Source: a virus
IMG/VR virus record: IMGVR_UViG_3300048064_000058
Location: 1 to 24,455 of that record
Strand: one strand, 5' to 3'
Length of the DNA: 24,455 nt
Shown here piece after piece: positions 1-7,662 of this stretch; position 1 is the stretch's first letter; every line of letters begins with the position of its first letter. The position numbers were made by a program, and so were the translations under genes. The notes below the pieces were generated by a model. The model searched no databases. It saw only the letters and a program-made list of their open reading frames with translations, and was not told the origin of the DNA.

Positions 1-1330
1 TGGGCTTGACACAAGTAATAGCAGTGCTATGAGGGATACCAAGACGGTCAGCCCACTCAGCGTTAGTAGAAACAGCCACATTTTTAAGATGCTCCAATGT
101 TTCGGACAACCCTTTGTTCTCCAAGGTCATCAGCTTATTGTCCATTATTCCTGTTAGTGATACACCTAGCAATCTTTCCGCTGCTGTATTGGTGTTCCAC
201 ACTTTTCGCAAGTATGGAAAGTTTGTGTAGGTGGACTGTATTGTTCCAAGTATAGTTGCAATGCGGGTTTTTCTTGCAAGGTCTTCCAGACTGTCGTTAG
301 CACGTATGACAACTTCCGTAAGATTACAGAACTGATTTGGCCTAAGTATGATTTCCGAACATGGATTGGTTCCGAACTCATAGCAAGACTCTCTACGGCC
401 ATTCTTTGCAGCTTGTTTAACTGATGCTTCTCTGTTGAAGATACCTCGTTCACCACTACCACTCTCCATTAGGGCTGTCCACTCACGCATGAATGCCATG
501 CTGTCTGGTTTTTCTGTATAAGATACTGAGTTATTAGCTAATGCTCTGTGTGCTGCATTCTCCCACCAGTTACCTGACTTGGCATGGCGCATACGATCAT
601 CAGATAGATTAGATAAACTAATCATAGCACTACGGCGTACACCACCGACCACTACTACCTCACCAATCTTACACATAAGATCGTGACACTCTAGGCTGGA
701 CAGCTTACGTCCTTGTGACTGTTTGAATGTAGTGATAGCAAAGTTAAACAGATCAATCAATGGTGCTGGGCCTGATGCCCTACCACCAAATGTCTTTAGT
801 CTTGCACCTGCTGGCCTGACTTTAGATACGTCCCACTTGGGAATTTCGCCAGCCCATAGGAGTGCCAAAACTTGTCTCAGCCCTTTAGCCCATCCTTCCT
901 TGCTGTCCTTGATGACGACACACGTTTCGCTTTGGAAAAGAGTAGGAACATCAGGGAGTTTAGTAATGAACTGACGCTCAACACTGAAACCAACCCCCGT
1001 CCCGCAAAGGAGGATGAACATAGCCTCATCAAAAGACTTAGGATCATCTACGGGTAGGTAGCTACAGTTATACATACAGGTATTGTCACGATCTGCAGCC
1101 TTACCTGCTGTCATCATTGACCTCATACTAGGCATGACCTCAAGGCTAAGGATAGCCTCACGTACTTCCTGTAGATCAACAGGCTTGAGCCAAGTCTTTG
1201 CAATGTTTTGTAGGTATCGTTCTACTGTTTCTCCCCATGTCTCACGGCGTCCTTCATCCTCTAACCATCGTGCATAGCGGCTAGTAGCAATGAAAGTCTG
1301 ATAGTCAGTAGGCAAATAGTTATTATTCAT
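1..1330 (-). CDS. nrdJ: Adenosylcobalamin-dependent class II ribonucleotide reductase (partial, N-terminal part)
   Basis: The enzyme reduces ribonucleotides to deoxyribonucleotides using coenzyme B12, supplying dNTPs for phage replication. The first 443 residues are here; the rest lies beyond the left edge (the Lactobacillus monomeric enzyme is about 740 aa). Visible motifs are NTCMYNCSYLP near residues 83-93, which holds one of the redox cysteines (C85 or C89), FILLCGTGVGFSVER (105-119), and NPCSEIILRPNQFCNL (322-337). In the last motif C324, E326 and C335 match the radical cysteine, catalytic glutamate and second redox cysteine of the Lactobacillus leichmannii enzyme (C408, E410, C419). ERLLGVSLTGIMD (385-397) is also typical of the family. 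The ATG follows GAGGA and overlaps the stop of the upstream 53-aa gene, so translation is probably coupled. Subfamily assignment (monomeric triphosphate reductase type) is by motif resemblance. Confidence 0.93.
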   Translation of the reverse strand, partial: MNNNYLPTDYQTFIATSRYARWLEDEGRRETWGETVERYLQNIAKTWLKPVDLQEVREAILSLEVMPSMRSMMTAGKAADRDNTCMYNCSYLPVDDPKSFDEAMFILLCGTGVGFSVERQFITKLPDVPTLFQSETCVVIKDSKEGWAKGLRQVLALLWAGEIPKWDVSKVRPAGARLKTFGGRASGPAPLIDLFNFAITTFKQSQGRKLSSLECHDLMCKIGEVVVVGGVRRSAMISLSNLSDDRMRHAKSGNWWENAAHRALANNSVSYTEKPDSMAFMREWTALMESGSGERGIFNREASVKQAAKNGRRESCYEFGTNPCSEIILRPNQFCNLTEVVIRANDSLEDLARKTRIATILGTIQSTYTNFPYLRKVWNTNTAAERLLGVSLTGIMDNKLMTLENKGLSETLEHLKNVAVSTNAEWADRLGIPHSTAITCVKP

Positions 1331-1484
1331 CAGTTGTTATCCTCATCTTGGTTATACTTATACCATCTATATCATATATGTATGCATAGATAGCTTCATT
1401 TAATTCCTCTTGAACACTACCATCTACTGGCATAGGGTAGTCCTCTTCATCTATTTCAAGACTTATTAATACCCTAGCTTTCAT
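1323..1484 (-). CDS. Small acidic conserved phage protein (53 aa)
   Basis: This short ORF begins MKARVLISLEIDEEDYPMPV and is rich in Asp, Glu and aromatic residues. Its start overlaps the end of the DUF3310 gene, and its stop overlaps the RNR start (GATGAATAA), so the three genes form a coupled chain. Similar small acidic ORFs sit near nucleotide-metabolism genes in marine phages, from memory. I assign no function. A role linked to the RNR is possible only on grounds of position. Confidence 0.7.
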   Translation of the reverse strand: MKARVLISLEIDEEDYPMPVDGSVQEELNEAIYAYIYDIDGISITKMRITTDE

Positions 1485-1725
1485 TTTCTAACTCATGTAT
1501 TAATCGGTCAATGTACCACCTTGCTTTACGCAAGTCCTCTACACCGTTCTTGTAAGGCCAACGCCATATGTACTTGAAGGCATTCTGCCAACAGTAGGCA
1601 TGGTGTGGCTCTACATATGATCCCTCTGACATTGCCTTCATTGCATCAATGCACTCAATCCCCCCCGAATTGTACTGTGGGGGATGATTGACTACATCTG
1701 CTGGTAACTCTTTCCATTTAGCCAT
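1474..1725 (-). CDS. DUF3310 family protein (83 aa)
   Basis: The motif set VNHPPQYNSGGIECIDAM (residues 11-28) followed by AFKYIWRWPYKNGVEDLRKA and WYIDRLIHEL is the signature of DUF3310, a small protein common in phages. It is sometimes annotated as nucleotide-kinase-like, but its biochemical role is not established. Length is normal for the family. It overlaps the preceding gene by one base (TAATG) and sits among nucleotide and recombination genes. Confidence 0.85.
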   Translation of the reverse strand: MAKWKELPADVVNHPPQYNSGGIECIDAMKAMSEGSYVEPHHAYCWQNAFKYIWRWPYKNGVEDLRKARWYIDRLIHELENES

Positions 1726-2060
1726 TAGGCATTACCTCTTGTCTTAGATGTTAGCGTTAGCACATTACCGTCTGCTGTATAACTAGGTCTTTCATCAGGT
1801 TCATCGCTTAACCTATTAAGAACATAGCTATGTAGTGCATCCCTTACGTATTCATCTTCCTCTATTACAGGTATAACAGAACATAGCATACTACACAAGT
1901 GAGATAGATAAGCAAAGTCCTCTTCACCCAAAGGGTTATTCTCAGATGATACCAGAGATACCTGTACGTCACCATCCCATGCACCATTCTCATGGTAAGG
2001 AGTAATGCGTATTATAAAGTCTTCATCCCTCATATCATTTACTATATCTTTTATATTCAT
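1725..2060 (-). CDS. Hypothetical acidic protein (111 aa)
   Basis: No family is recognised. The protein is acidic (many Asp and Glu residues) and has no obvious membrane segment. A central stretch, EEDFAYLSHLCSMLCSVIPV, could be an amphipathic helix. It starts right after the endonuclease I stop and overlaps the DUF3310 start by one base, so it is very likely translated as part of the operon. Confidence 0.65.
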   Translation of the reverse strand: MNIKDIVNDMRDEDFIIRITPYHENGAWDGDVQVSLVSSENNPLGEEDFAYLSHLCSMLCSVIPVIEEDEYVRDALHSYVLNRLSDEPDERPSYTADGNVLTLTSKTRGNA

Positions 2061-2513
2061 TTACTTCCTCACTACTTTGGGATGTGGGTAGGCAACAAAC
2101 TTAGTGCCTAATGCCTTACCCTTTTCTTTTAACCATGACTCAGGTACAATCCTATCATAACATTCAAAGCCGTACCTGTCGCACCATATTTCATAAGTAC
2201 TCTTAGCACCCTTACGTAGCTTACGTCTACCGTTTTCAAACACAAAACGTATATCCAGTTTAGGGTGTTGCTTTTTTATCGCAAGATGCTTTCGCCTATC
2301 GTCTGTAGTAAACATACCCTTAGTCTCAATGATGATACCATTAGGTAGTATAAAGTCTGGTGTATAGGTACGGTATGTCAAGTCTTCCCATTCAATCTTC
2401 ATTGATTCATACTCGGCAAGTACACCTTGCTCTTTTAAATAGGTAGCTAGTTTAACTTCTAGTCCACTCCTGTACCCGTACTTTCTAGCTGCACGAAAGC
2501 TCTTGCCATTCAT
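2061..2513 (-). CDS. T7-like endonuclease I (Holliday junction resolvase)
   Basis: The enzyme resolves branched DNA (Holliday junctions, packaging or replication intermediates) and in T7 also helps break down host DNA. With the ATG at 2513 as start the protein is 150 aa, close to the 149 aa of T7 gp3. All five catalytic residues are visible: E19 (YRSGLE), E34, D53 (YTPDF), E63 and K65 (IIETKG), matching T7 E20, E35, D55, E65 and K67. The later motif LRKGAKSTYEIWC is also typical. The frame is open to a TTG at 2552, but the ATG overlaps the upstream stop as TGATG and gives the family length, so I prefer it. Confidence 0.93.
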   Translation of the reverse strand: MNGKSFRAARKYGYRSGLEVKLATYLKEQGVLAEYESMKIEWEDLTYRTYTPDFILPNGIIIETKGMFTTDDRRKHLAIKKQHPKLDIRFVFENGRRKLRKGAKSTYEIWCDRYGFECYDRIVPESWLKEKGKALGTKFVAYPHPKVVRK

Positions 2514-2740
2514 CACCGCCAGAAAAGGTGTCGGCTTGGCTGTACAGTCCAAGGATTATGTGTCAGGTTTAGCTTGGTCAACTCTTCCTGCACTACCTTA
2601 TCCATTTCATTACGTGCATTAATAGCTTCACGTAAAGCACCGTACTTCTTTTTCTTTAGGTCTGCCTTGGCTTGGCTAAGGTCATCTTCCATAGTGGCAA
2701 TGGCCTCTTCCATATCTTTGATTTCTTCTTCATTGAACAT
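2513..2740 (-). CDS. Small coiled-coil protein (75 aa)
   Basis: The start ATG at 2740 lies after AGGAG and overlaps the stop of the exonuclease gene (TAATG). The first 55 residues are a strongly charged heptad-like helix (EEEIKDMEEAIATMEDDL, then KADLKKKKYGALREAI), so a coiled coil is likely. The tail is less charged. Its place between a RecE-like exonuclease and endonuclease I suggests a recombination or DNA-processing accessory role, but no family is recognised. Confidence 0.7.
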   Translation of the reverse strand: MFNEEEIKDMEEAIATMEDDLSQAKADLKKKKYGALREAINARNEMDKVVQEELTKLNLTHNPWTVQPSRHLFWR

Positions 2741-3528
2741 TAAAAGTCTCCTACCTTTAGGGTTGAGTAATCTCCCCAACCAGTACCATATTCACCCGAC
2801 TTGTTAGCCTCCGCTATAAGGGCGAGTGTTTCCTTAACCTGCTTAGTTGATTCTATAACTAACTCAGGTGACATGACATGCAGGTGTGCCATATAGGGCG
2901 CAGTCTTTTCAATAGCTATAAAGCTAAACTCTTTAGCCTTTATGCCAGCCAGTTTACAAGTAAGCAAATAGAAAGCAGCTTGTATATGATAAGCGTACTT
3001 ACCAACTTGTTCTGCAAAACCTTTTGGCGAAGCATCAATAGTAGTTTTAATGTCAACGATCTGTCCTGTCTCTGGTATGTATAGGTCTGGTCTAGTCTTA
3101 ATGTTAAGACCACTCACAGGATCAACTGTAAACACACTGCTTTCTGTTACTCTTTCCTTGTGTGTCAGTAAGGCATTGCACACTGGATTGTCAAGTGCTG
3201 ACTGACACATCTTGTTATGTACATGATACTCAACCTCTGTCAGTACAACCTCGTCACCTTTCTTGTTAGCATACAGGTCTTTGTACAGCTTAGAGGTACG
3301 TGTCTTTGGGCCTTTGGTAACAAGGTCACGCTCTGGCTCAAGTAACGTAGCATGTACGGCACTGCCCAACGCAAACGCTGGACTGTCACCTAATGGTTTC
3401 TGTGCCATGTAGTGTGCAAGCGATTGCTTACACACCGTTTTAATGGCAGATGAAGAGTAGCCTACCTGTTTGTGGTAGTCCTCATTTGACATGTCATAGA
3501 CAATGCCTTGTGGTGGCATATCAAACAT
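2740..3528 (-). CDS. RecE/exonuclease VIII-like PD-(D/E)XK nuclease
   Basis: This is a likely 5'-3' double-strand exonuclease that makes 3' single-stranded ends for recombination or degrades DNA. The 262-aa protein carries the family landmarks in order: YHKQVGYSSSAIK (18-30), FALGSAVHATLLEP (52-65, with H59), TRPDLYI (D148), IVDIKTT (D159, K161) and the YHIQAAFY motif (180-187). D148, D159 and K161 form the PD-(D/E)XK site. It overlaps the SSB-candidate start by one base, and the two probably act together, as in RecE/RecT- or Exo/SSB-type pairs. Confidence 0.85.
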   Translation of the reverse strand: MFDMPPQGIVYDMSNEDYHKQVGYSSSAIKTVCKQSLAHYMAQKPLGDSPAFALGSAVHATLLEPERDLVTKGPKTRTSKLYKDLYANKKGDEVVLTEVEYHVHNKMCQSALDNPVCNALLTHKERVTESSVFTVDPVSGLNIKTRPDLYIPETGQIVDIKTTIDASPKGFAEQVGKYAYHIQAAFYLLTCKLAGIKAKEFSFIAIEKTAPYMAHLHVMSPELVIESTKQVKETLALIAEANKSGEYGTGWGDYSTLKVGDF

Positions 3529-4421
3529 TATGCAAACGCATCTTCATCAATGTCTACCAAGTCCTCTACAATGGCATCTGGTATTTCCTCATTGTCATGC
3601 TGCATTTTGTCTCCCCATTCCCCAAGGATATACTGATTGTAGTTAGCAATCCATGCAATGAAGTCAGCAAAGGTAGCCTGTGTATCATTGTCCATGTCCA
3701 GTGTAGACATGAGGTCTAAGTCTGCGGTAGGCAGATAGAAACAACTACCATTGGGTAGGTCACGCTTCTCTGTAGCACAGTCAATGTAATGCTGTGGTGG
3801 AAGGCGTTGCATCTTACCCAACTTAGTAAAGACATTACCAATAATCTTAAAGGCATCACGGTTCTCAACCTCATAGATGAATGGTGTACTAGGTGCTTCA
3901 ACAGGATTACCCTGTGCATCTGTACTGTTCACCATGTCCACAGTACCAAAGAGTACACGCACACGTTTGATAGAACGGATCAACTCTTTCATGCTGTCAG
4001 GCAGACTGTTGAAGTCTTCAATCCAACCAGAAGGTTTACCACAGTTGAAGCCACCGTCATTGTCCTTCATATCTGAGTTTAGGTTGTCACCCATAACAGT
4101 CTTGACATAACGATTAGGTGTAGTGTCACTGCCCATGACAAACTTTTTGTACATGAAACGCTGTAGGAATGGGCGAATCTTTACCTTCTCTGCAAAGTAT
4201 GTAGGCCCATCAGGTATCTCTAGCTTGTATGTACCACCCTCCACTACCTCTACATTTACCTGCTTGCCTTTAACCTCTGCCTGTCCCATGACAGGTGTGT
4301 GGTTGATACGCAGACGGGCAAGCGCACTGGTTTTCTTTTCTCCTGCTGTGTCACCCATGCCCATAGCCTTAGCCATAGCTGCGTAGTTGTTTGTATCAAT
4401 CGTTGTTACTTGATTTGTCAT
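3528..4421 (-). CDS. Putative single-stranded DNA-binding / recombination protein with acidic tail
   Basis: The 297-aa protein has a mixed, probably beta-rich core and a strongly acidic C-terminus (residues 278-297, ending VDIDEDAFA). It resembles the acidic tails of SSB proteins such as T7 gp2.5. It is encoded directly between DNA polymerase and a RecE-like exonuclease, where HMO-2011-type and T7-like phages place ssDNA-binding functions. No OB-fold motif can be proved by eye, so the role is an inference. The start has a strong AAGGAG site, and a near-consensus promoter lies just upstream (4457-4485), consistent with high expression. Confidence 0.5.
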   Translation of the reverse strand: MTNQVTTIDTNNYAAMAKAMGMGDTAGEKKTSALARLRINHTPVMGQAEVKGKQVNVEVVEGGTYKLEIPDGPTYFAEKVKIRPFLQRFMYKKFVMGSDTTPNRYVKTVMGDNLNSDMKDNDGGFNCGKPSGWIEDFNSLPDSMKELIRSIKRVRVLFGTVDMVNSTDAQGNPVEAPSTPFIYEVENRDAFKIIGNVFTKLGKMQRLPPQHYIDCATEKRDLPNGSCFYLPTADLDLMSTLDMDNDTQATFADFIAWIANYNQYILGEWGDKMQHDNEEIPDAIVEDLVDIDEDAFA

Positions 4422-4456
4422 GTGTATGTTCTCCTTAACACTGAGCGAATTTTGTA

Positions 4457-4485
4457 GTTATATCATGCTACGTCTTTGGTGTCAA
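4457..4485 (-). promoter_or_regulatory. Near-consensus sigma70-type promoter before the SSB candidate
   Basis: On the minus strand TTGACA (4485-4480) and TATAAC (4462-4457) are separated by exactly 17 bases. The site lies across the 3' end of the polymerase gene and reads toward the SSB candidate, about 36 bases from its start codon. The same hexamer pair and spacing recur at 14754-14782. Confidence 0.7.
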
Positions 4486-6502
4486 GCCAATTCGGGCCAA
4501 TCTTTGCCTCTAATAATAGAGGAATGTTGAAGTCTATATTCCATTTCTTATTGACAATGGATATCAGCCTGTCGTTTGTTCTGTCTATGATCTTGAGTAC
4601 CTTGTCTGTTTCATCAGGGTGTATGTCAAGTACCACACTGTCATGTACGGTGTTGACTATACAACTCTGCATCTTGTTTGCCTCCAACATCTTGTCTATG
4701 TATATCAGACATATAGGTACAATGTCAGCCGTTGCAAAGGATTGCACCGGATAATTTTTTATCTGTGTGAAATATGTCACACCTCCATGTTTGTTACGGG
4801 TAGCATCAGGGAAAGCAAATGCCCTGCCTGATGGTGTGGTAATGCAGCCAGTAGCCAGTACCTCGTCGGCTAGTCTCTTGTGCCATGCAGCAATACCTTT
4901 GTACTTGTCCATGAACTTTGTGTAGTATGCAGCCTCTGCTGGTGTACGTCCATACCCAGTAGCACCGAACAGTGGAGCAAAGGTATGTTCCTTGGCAGCT
5001 TGCCTAGCTGTAGGTTGACCAGCATCTGTGATGGTCTTGGCAGTGTAGGCATGTACATCAAAGCCAGTGATAACCTCGTCAATGGCAACCATGTCTTGAG
5101 ACAGAAATGCAGCGACACGAAACTCTAGCTGTGCAAAGTCAGCTTCCATAATCTGTCCACCATCCCATCGTGATACAAACACACGCTTGACAGGGAATGT
5201 ACCGCCACGTGGCATGTTCTGCATGTTAGGGTCAGCACCTGATAGTCTGCCTGTACCTGTCCTGTGCTGCAGTAGACGGGCATGTAGCTTACCGTCTGCC
5301 TTGGTGTGGGTAGCAATACCACCAATGAAGCTGGCAATGTATACCTCAATGGCATTCAGACGCTTCATGTTCTGTAGAAACTTGACTGCCTCTGGCATCT
5401 GCTTGGCTCTAGCCACACCCTCAAGGTATGTCAGGCTGTCCTTGCCTGTACTGAAACCATTGGCACTGATGAACTTGGCAGTCGGTGCAGTGAATTGTAG
5501 GCCAGCTAACTGGTTAGTATCCACAAAAGTATACCCACAACCATCACACCCGACACACCTGTTGGGTCTTGCAAAAGGAGTTCCATCTTTCTTTACCTTC
5601 CTGATTTGCCCACTACCGTAGCAGGACTTGCATTGTTTTGCCTTCTGTTTGTACAACTTGGTTGAGTGCTTGGTAACGGTAGACTTGAACTTAGCATCTA
5701 CCATACGTCCCTCAAACAATGTAGGCCACACCTTTTTGTCATCAGGCTTACGACCATACACAACCCATGCAAGTTGCTCTGGACTGTTAAGGTTCACAGG
5801 TCTGTCACCCATCAACTCATGTGTATGTGCCTCAAGACTACGCACTAACTCGTCACGTTCATCCTCGTACTCTTTACGTACTGCCTCTAGTGCATCTGTA
5901 TCAACCTTGAAGCCACGCTGATAAATCTTAGCAAGGTGTATAGCAAGTTGGTTAGTCAGATCAACACTGTCCTGCAGGGTAGTACCATCTAGCTTGGCAG
6001 TGATTGTATTGTACAACTGCTGTGTAGCATGTAGGTCATGGGACAAATACTCTGTCAACTCAGCCAAGGGTATGTCACGTGTGGTGTAGCCCTTCTTGAA
6101 ATACTCTTTGAGTGTATCCTGCTTCTGTGTGTCTAATGCGTAACGCTCTGCACATGCATCAAGGGATAGGGGTTGCTTCTGCCCACGCTGTAAGATATAC
6201 TCACCAAGCATGGTGTCAAACACCTTACCATCATATGTAAAGCCTGACTCCCATAACCACAGCAAGTCATGTACAGCATTGTGTGCAACCAGTACAGTAG
6301 TCTTGTCAAGCATTGACTGCACACATTGGTGATCAAATTGTGTACCCTGCTTTTCTGAATGGTCAAAGGTAAAGATGTGTTCGTTACCTGATTGATCCAG
6401 TGTACCTACCTGTGTCAATGAATTGTCTTTCTCAAATGGATCAAGGTGCAGCTTGCCATCACGTGTTGTCGTTGTATTCTCTACGTCTAGTGTCAGTATC
6501 AT
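4463..6502 (-). CDS. Family A DNA polymerase with 3'-5' exonuclease domain and DnaJ-like zinc finger
   Basis: This is the replicative polymerase (679 aa). The N-terminal 3'-5' exonuclease shows Exo I D6/E8, Exo II N75/D79 (HNAVHDLLW) and Exo III Y152/D156. Between exonuclease and palm, residues 291-323 contain CKSCYGSG and CVGCDGCG, two CxxCxGxG motifs like the DnaJ zinc-binding domain; this insertion is the hallmark of HMO-2011-type phages. The polymerase domain has TGRLSGADPNMQNMP (417-431), motif A with D455 and E460, motif B R500-K504-F508-F512-G513, and motif C HDS (H620, D621). The residue equivalent to E. coli Pol I F762 is Phe, and the one equivalent to Y766 is Phe instead of Tyr. It lies 15 bases downstream of thyX. 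Confidence 0.96.
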   Translation of the reverse strand: MILTLDVENTTTTRDGKLHLDPFEKDNSLTQVGTLDQSGNEHIFTFDHSEKQGTQFDHQCVQSMLDKTTVLVAHNAVHDLLWLWESGFTYDGKVFDTMLGEYILQRGQKQPLSLDACAERYALDTQKQDTLKEYFKKGYTTRDIPLAELTEYLSHDLHATQQLYNTITAKLDGTTLQDSVDLTNQLAIHLAKIYQRGFKVDTDALEAVRKEYEDERDELVRSLEAHTHELMGDRPVNLNSPEQLAWVVYGRKPDDKKVWPTLFEGRMVDAKFKSTVTKHSTKLYKQKAKQCKSCYGSGQIRKVKKDGTPFARPNRCVGCDGCGYTFVDTNQLAGLQFTAPTAKFISANGFSTGKDSLTYLEGVARAKQMPEAVKFLQNMKRLNAIEVYIASFIGGIATHTKADGKLHARLLQHRTGTGRLSGADPNMQNMPRGGTFPVKRVFVSRWDGGQIMEADFAQLEFRVAAFLSQDMVAIDEVITGFDVHAYTAKTITDAGQPTARQAAKEHTFAPLFGATGYGRTPAEAAYYTKFMDKYKGIAAWHKRLADEVLATGCITTPSGRAFAFPDATRNKHGGVTYFTQIKNYPVQSFATADIVPICLIYIDKMLEANKMQSCIVNTVHDSVVLDIHPDETDKVLKIIDRTNDRLISIVNKKWNIDFNIPLLLEAKIGPNWLDTKDVA

Positions 6503-6517
6503 GTGTCGGGTATCCTA

Positions 6518-7192
6518 TCAAACGGTCAATGCTCCCCATGCTATAGGAAACAGGTCTTTCATACAAGCAGATATTTCATTTGCTACTATTCTTGTTTCAA
6601 ACTGTGTATCTTCTTTACATCTTAGTATACACATGTCAGAGAAGGCGTCAAGACTACCTGACCAATACCATTCAGTCATGGTGCTTTGTGGCAACACCAT
6701 ACGTGCTTGCTCTGGACAGATGCCTTGAACCAACATCTTTTTATAGTCACCTAGTGCCTTGTCTGATACCTCTTTGACATAGATGTTAGGGAAGTATTGA
6801 GACTGACTTTTACCTCCACTACCCTGCTTTTTATCTGCACTCTTGTCTCTCCATTCATCAGGCTCATAGAACTCAGGCTCATCATCTACATACCTACGAC
6901 TAATCTCATTCCATCGTAGGAACTTATGCTTGACCAGTTGCCTAGCTACAAAGATAGGAGCCTTGACATGGAAGCTGGAAAAGGCATGACCAAATGGTGA
7001 CATGTGTTTATGCTTGGCTAGGTACTTAATTAGTCTCTTGTCTGTATCATGTAGTATGGGTGTCATATGCTCACCCTCTACACCTGATGTACCTAGTGCC
7101 TCACTCTTCTTACCAAAGGATACACGTGCTGCATTGACTACACTCAGGTCACTACCCATGTGGTCTATGTATGTTACTTCAATCTGTGACAT
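6518..7192 (-). CDS. thyX: Flavin-dependent thymidylate synthase ThyX
   Basis: The enzyme makes dTMP from dUMP with FAD and methylenetetrahydrofolate, feeding the polymerase encoded next to it. The 224-aa length is normal. The signature RHRx7S appears as KHKFLRWNEIS (88-98), so both arginines are lysine; the following SRRY is intact. The substrate-binding part is recognisable as EQARMVLPQSTMTEWYWSGS (161-180), with a further Arg at 191. The start ATG follows GGAG, and two TATAAT copies lie directly upstream. The variant signature is seen in sequence; whether it alters activity is unknown. Confidence 0.92.
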   Translation of the reverse strand: MSQIEVTYIDHMGSDLSVVNAARVSFGKKSEALGTSGVEGEHMTPILHDTDKRLIKYLAKHKHMSPFGHAFSSFHVKAPIFVARQLVKHKFLRWNEISRRYVDDEPEFYEPDEWRDKSADKKQGSGGKSQSQYFPNIYVKEVSDKALGDYKKMLVQGICPEQARMVLPQSTMTEWYWSGSLDAFSDMCILRCKEDTQFETRIVANEISACMKDLFPIAWGALTV

Positions 7193-7207
7193 TCTTTATC
7201 CACTCCA

Positions 7208-7232
7208 ATTATATCCGATTATATCCGATTAT
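7208..7232. repeat. Tandem decamer repeat forming two TATAAT boxes before thyX
   Basis: ATTATATCCG occurs twice head to tail (7208-7217 and 7218-7227), followed by a partial third copy. On the minus strand this gives two perfect TATAAT hexamers 10 bases apart, just upstream of the thyX ribosome binding site. No good -35 box is visible at 16-18 bases, so promoter activity is only a suggestion. Confidence 0.5.
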
Positions 7233-7248
7233 CTTTCTTAGTCATAAT

Positions 7249-7566
7249 TTAATCATGCTCTCCGTTGTTACGTCTACCATTGTACCCATCAAGACGCATG
7301 GCAAAATCAGATAACGTCTTTGGGTTCCTGTTAGCAGTATCAAACGTACCGACAGTCACAGCTATTGCAGCCAGTAGTAACACATGAGCTATCGCTGTCA
7401 ACCCAAACACAAGATAGCTGCCCAAGAAAATACTAAACACAATACACCACATCCATGCAAGTATCTGCAAGATTAAGTGTCGGGCATTGTTGTCAGGTAT
7501 ATTCTTTAGGGGGCTTCTGTCCGAGTCCATGATTAGTGTCCACGTGTCGTATATGTGCTGTCTCAT
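7249..7566 (-). CDS. Two-helix membrane protein (105 aa)
   Basis: Residues about 31-52 and 54-74 form two adjacent hydrophobic segments, with a soluble N-terminus (about 30 aa) and a polar, Asn/Arg-rich C-terminus. This suggests an inner-membrane hairpin protein. The start has a good AGGA site. It lies between the phosphate transporter homologue and thyX. No family is recognised; it could assist the transporter or serve an unrelated membrane role such as superinfection exclusion. Confidence 0.7.
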   Translation of the reverse strand: MRQHIYDTWTLIMDSDRSPLKNIPDNNARHLILQILAWMWCIVFSIFLGSYLVFGLTAIAHVLLLAAIAVTVGTFDTANRNPKTLSDFAMRLDGYNGRRNNGEHD

Positions 7567-7581
7567 TTTCCTGTCCTTTTC

Positions 7582-7627
7582 TTTACGCTATGGCGTAAAA
7601 GTTAAATAGTTACGTTGCAGCGTAACT
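7582..7627. terminator. Pair of adjacent hairpins between transporter and membrane protein genes
   Basis: TTTACGC/GCGTAAA (7582-7588 and 7593-7599, loop TATG) and AGTTACG/CGTAACT (7608-7614 and 7621-7627, loop TTGCAG) are perfect 7-bp stems. Read on the minus strand, the second is followed by ATTTAACTTTT, so a weak intrinsic terminator or an RNA processing site is plausible. The stems are not GC-rich, so termination is uncertain. Confidence 0.45.
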
Positions 7628-7662
7628 TGTGAGTAATAAACTACAGACTTATTCCTCATCAT

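Noticed and set aside
166-462. 98-aa minus-strand ORF
   Set aside because: Out of frame with the RNR, whose conserved NPCSEI and FCNL motifs run through the same bases.
5187-5621. 144-aa plus-strand ORF inside the polymerase gene
   Set aside because: Shadow of the well-supported minus-strand polymerase frame, which shows all catalytic motifs.
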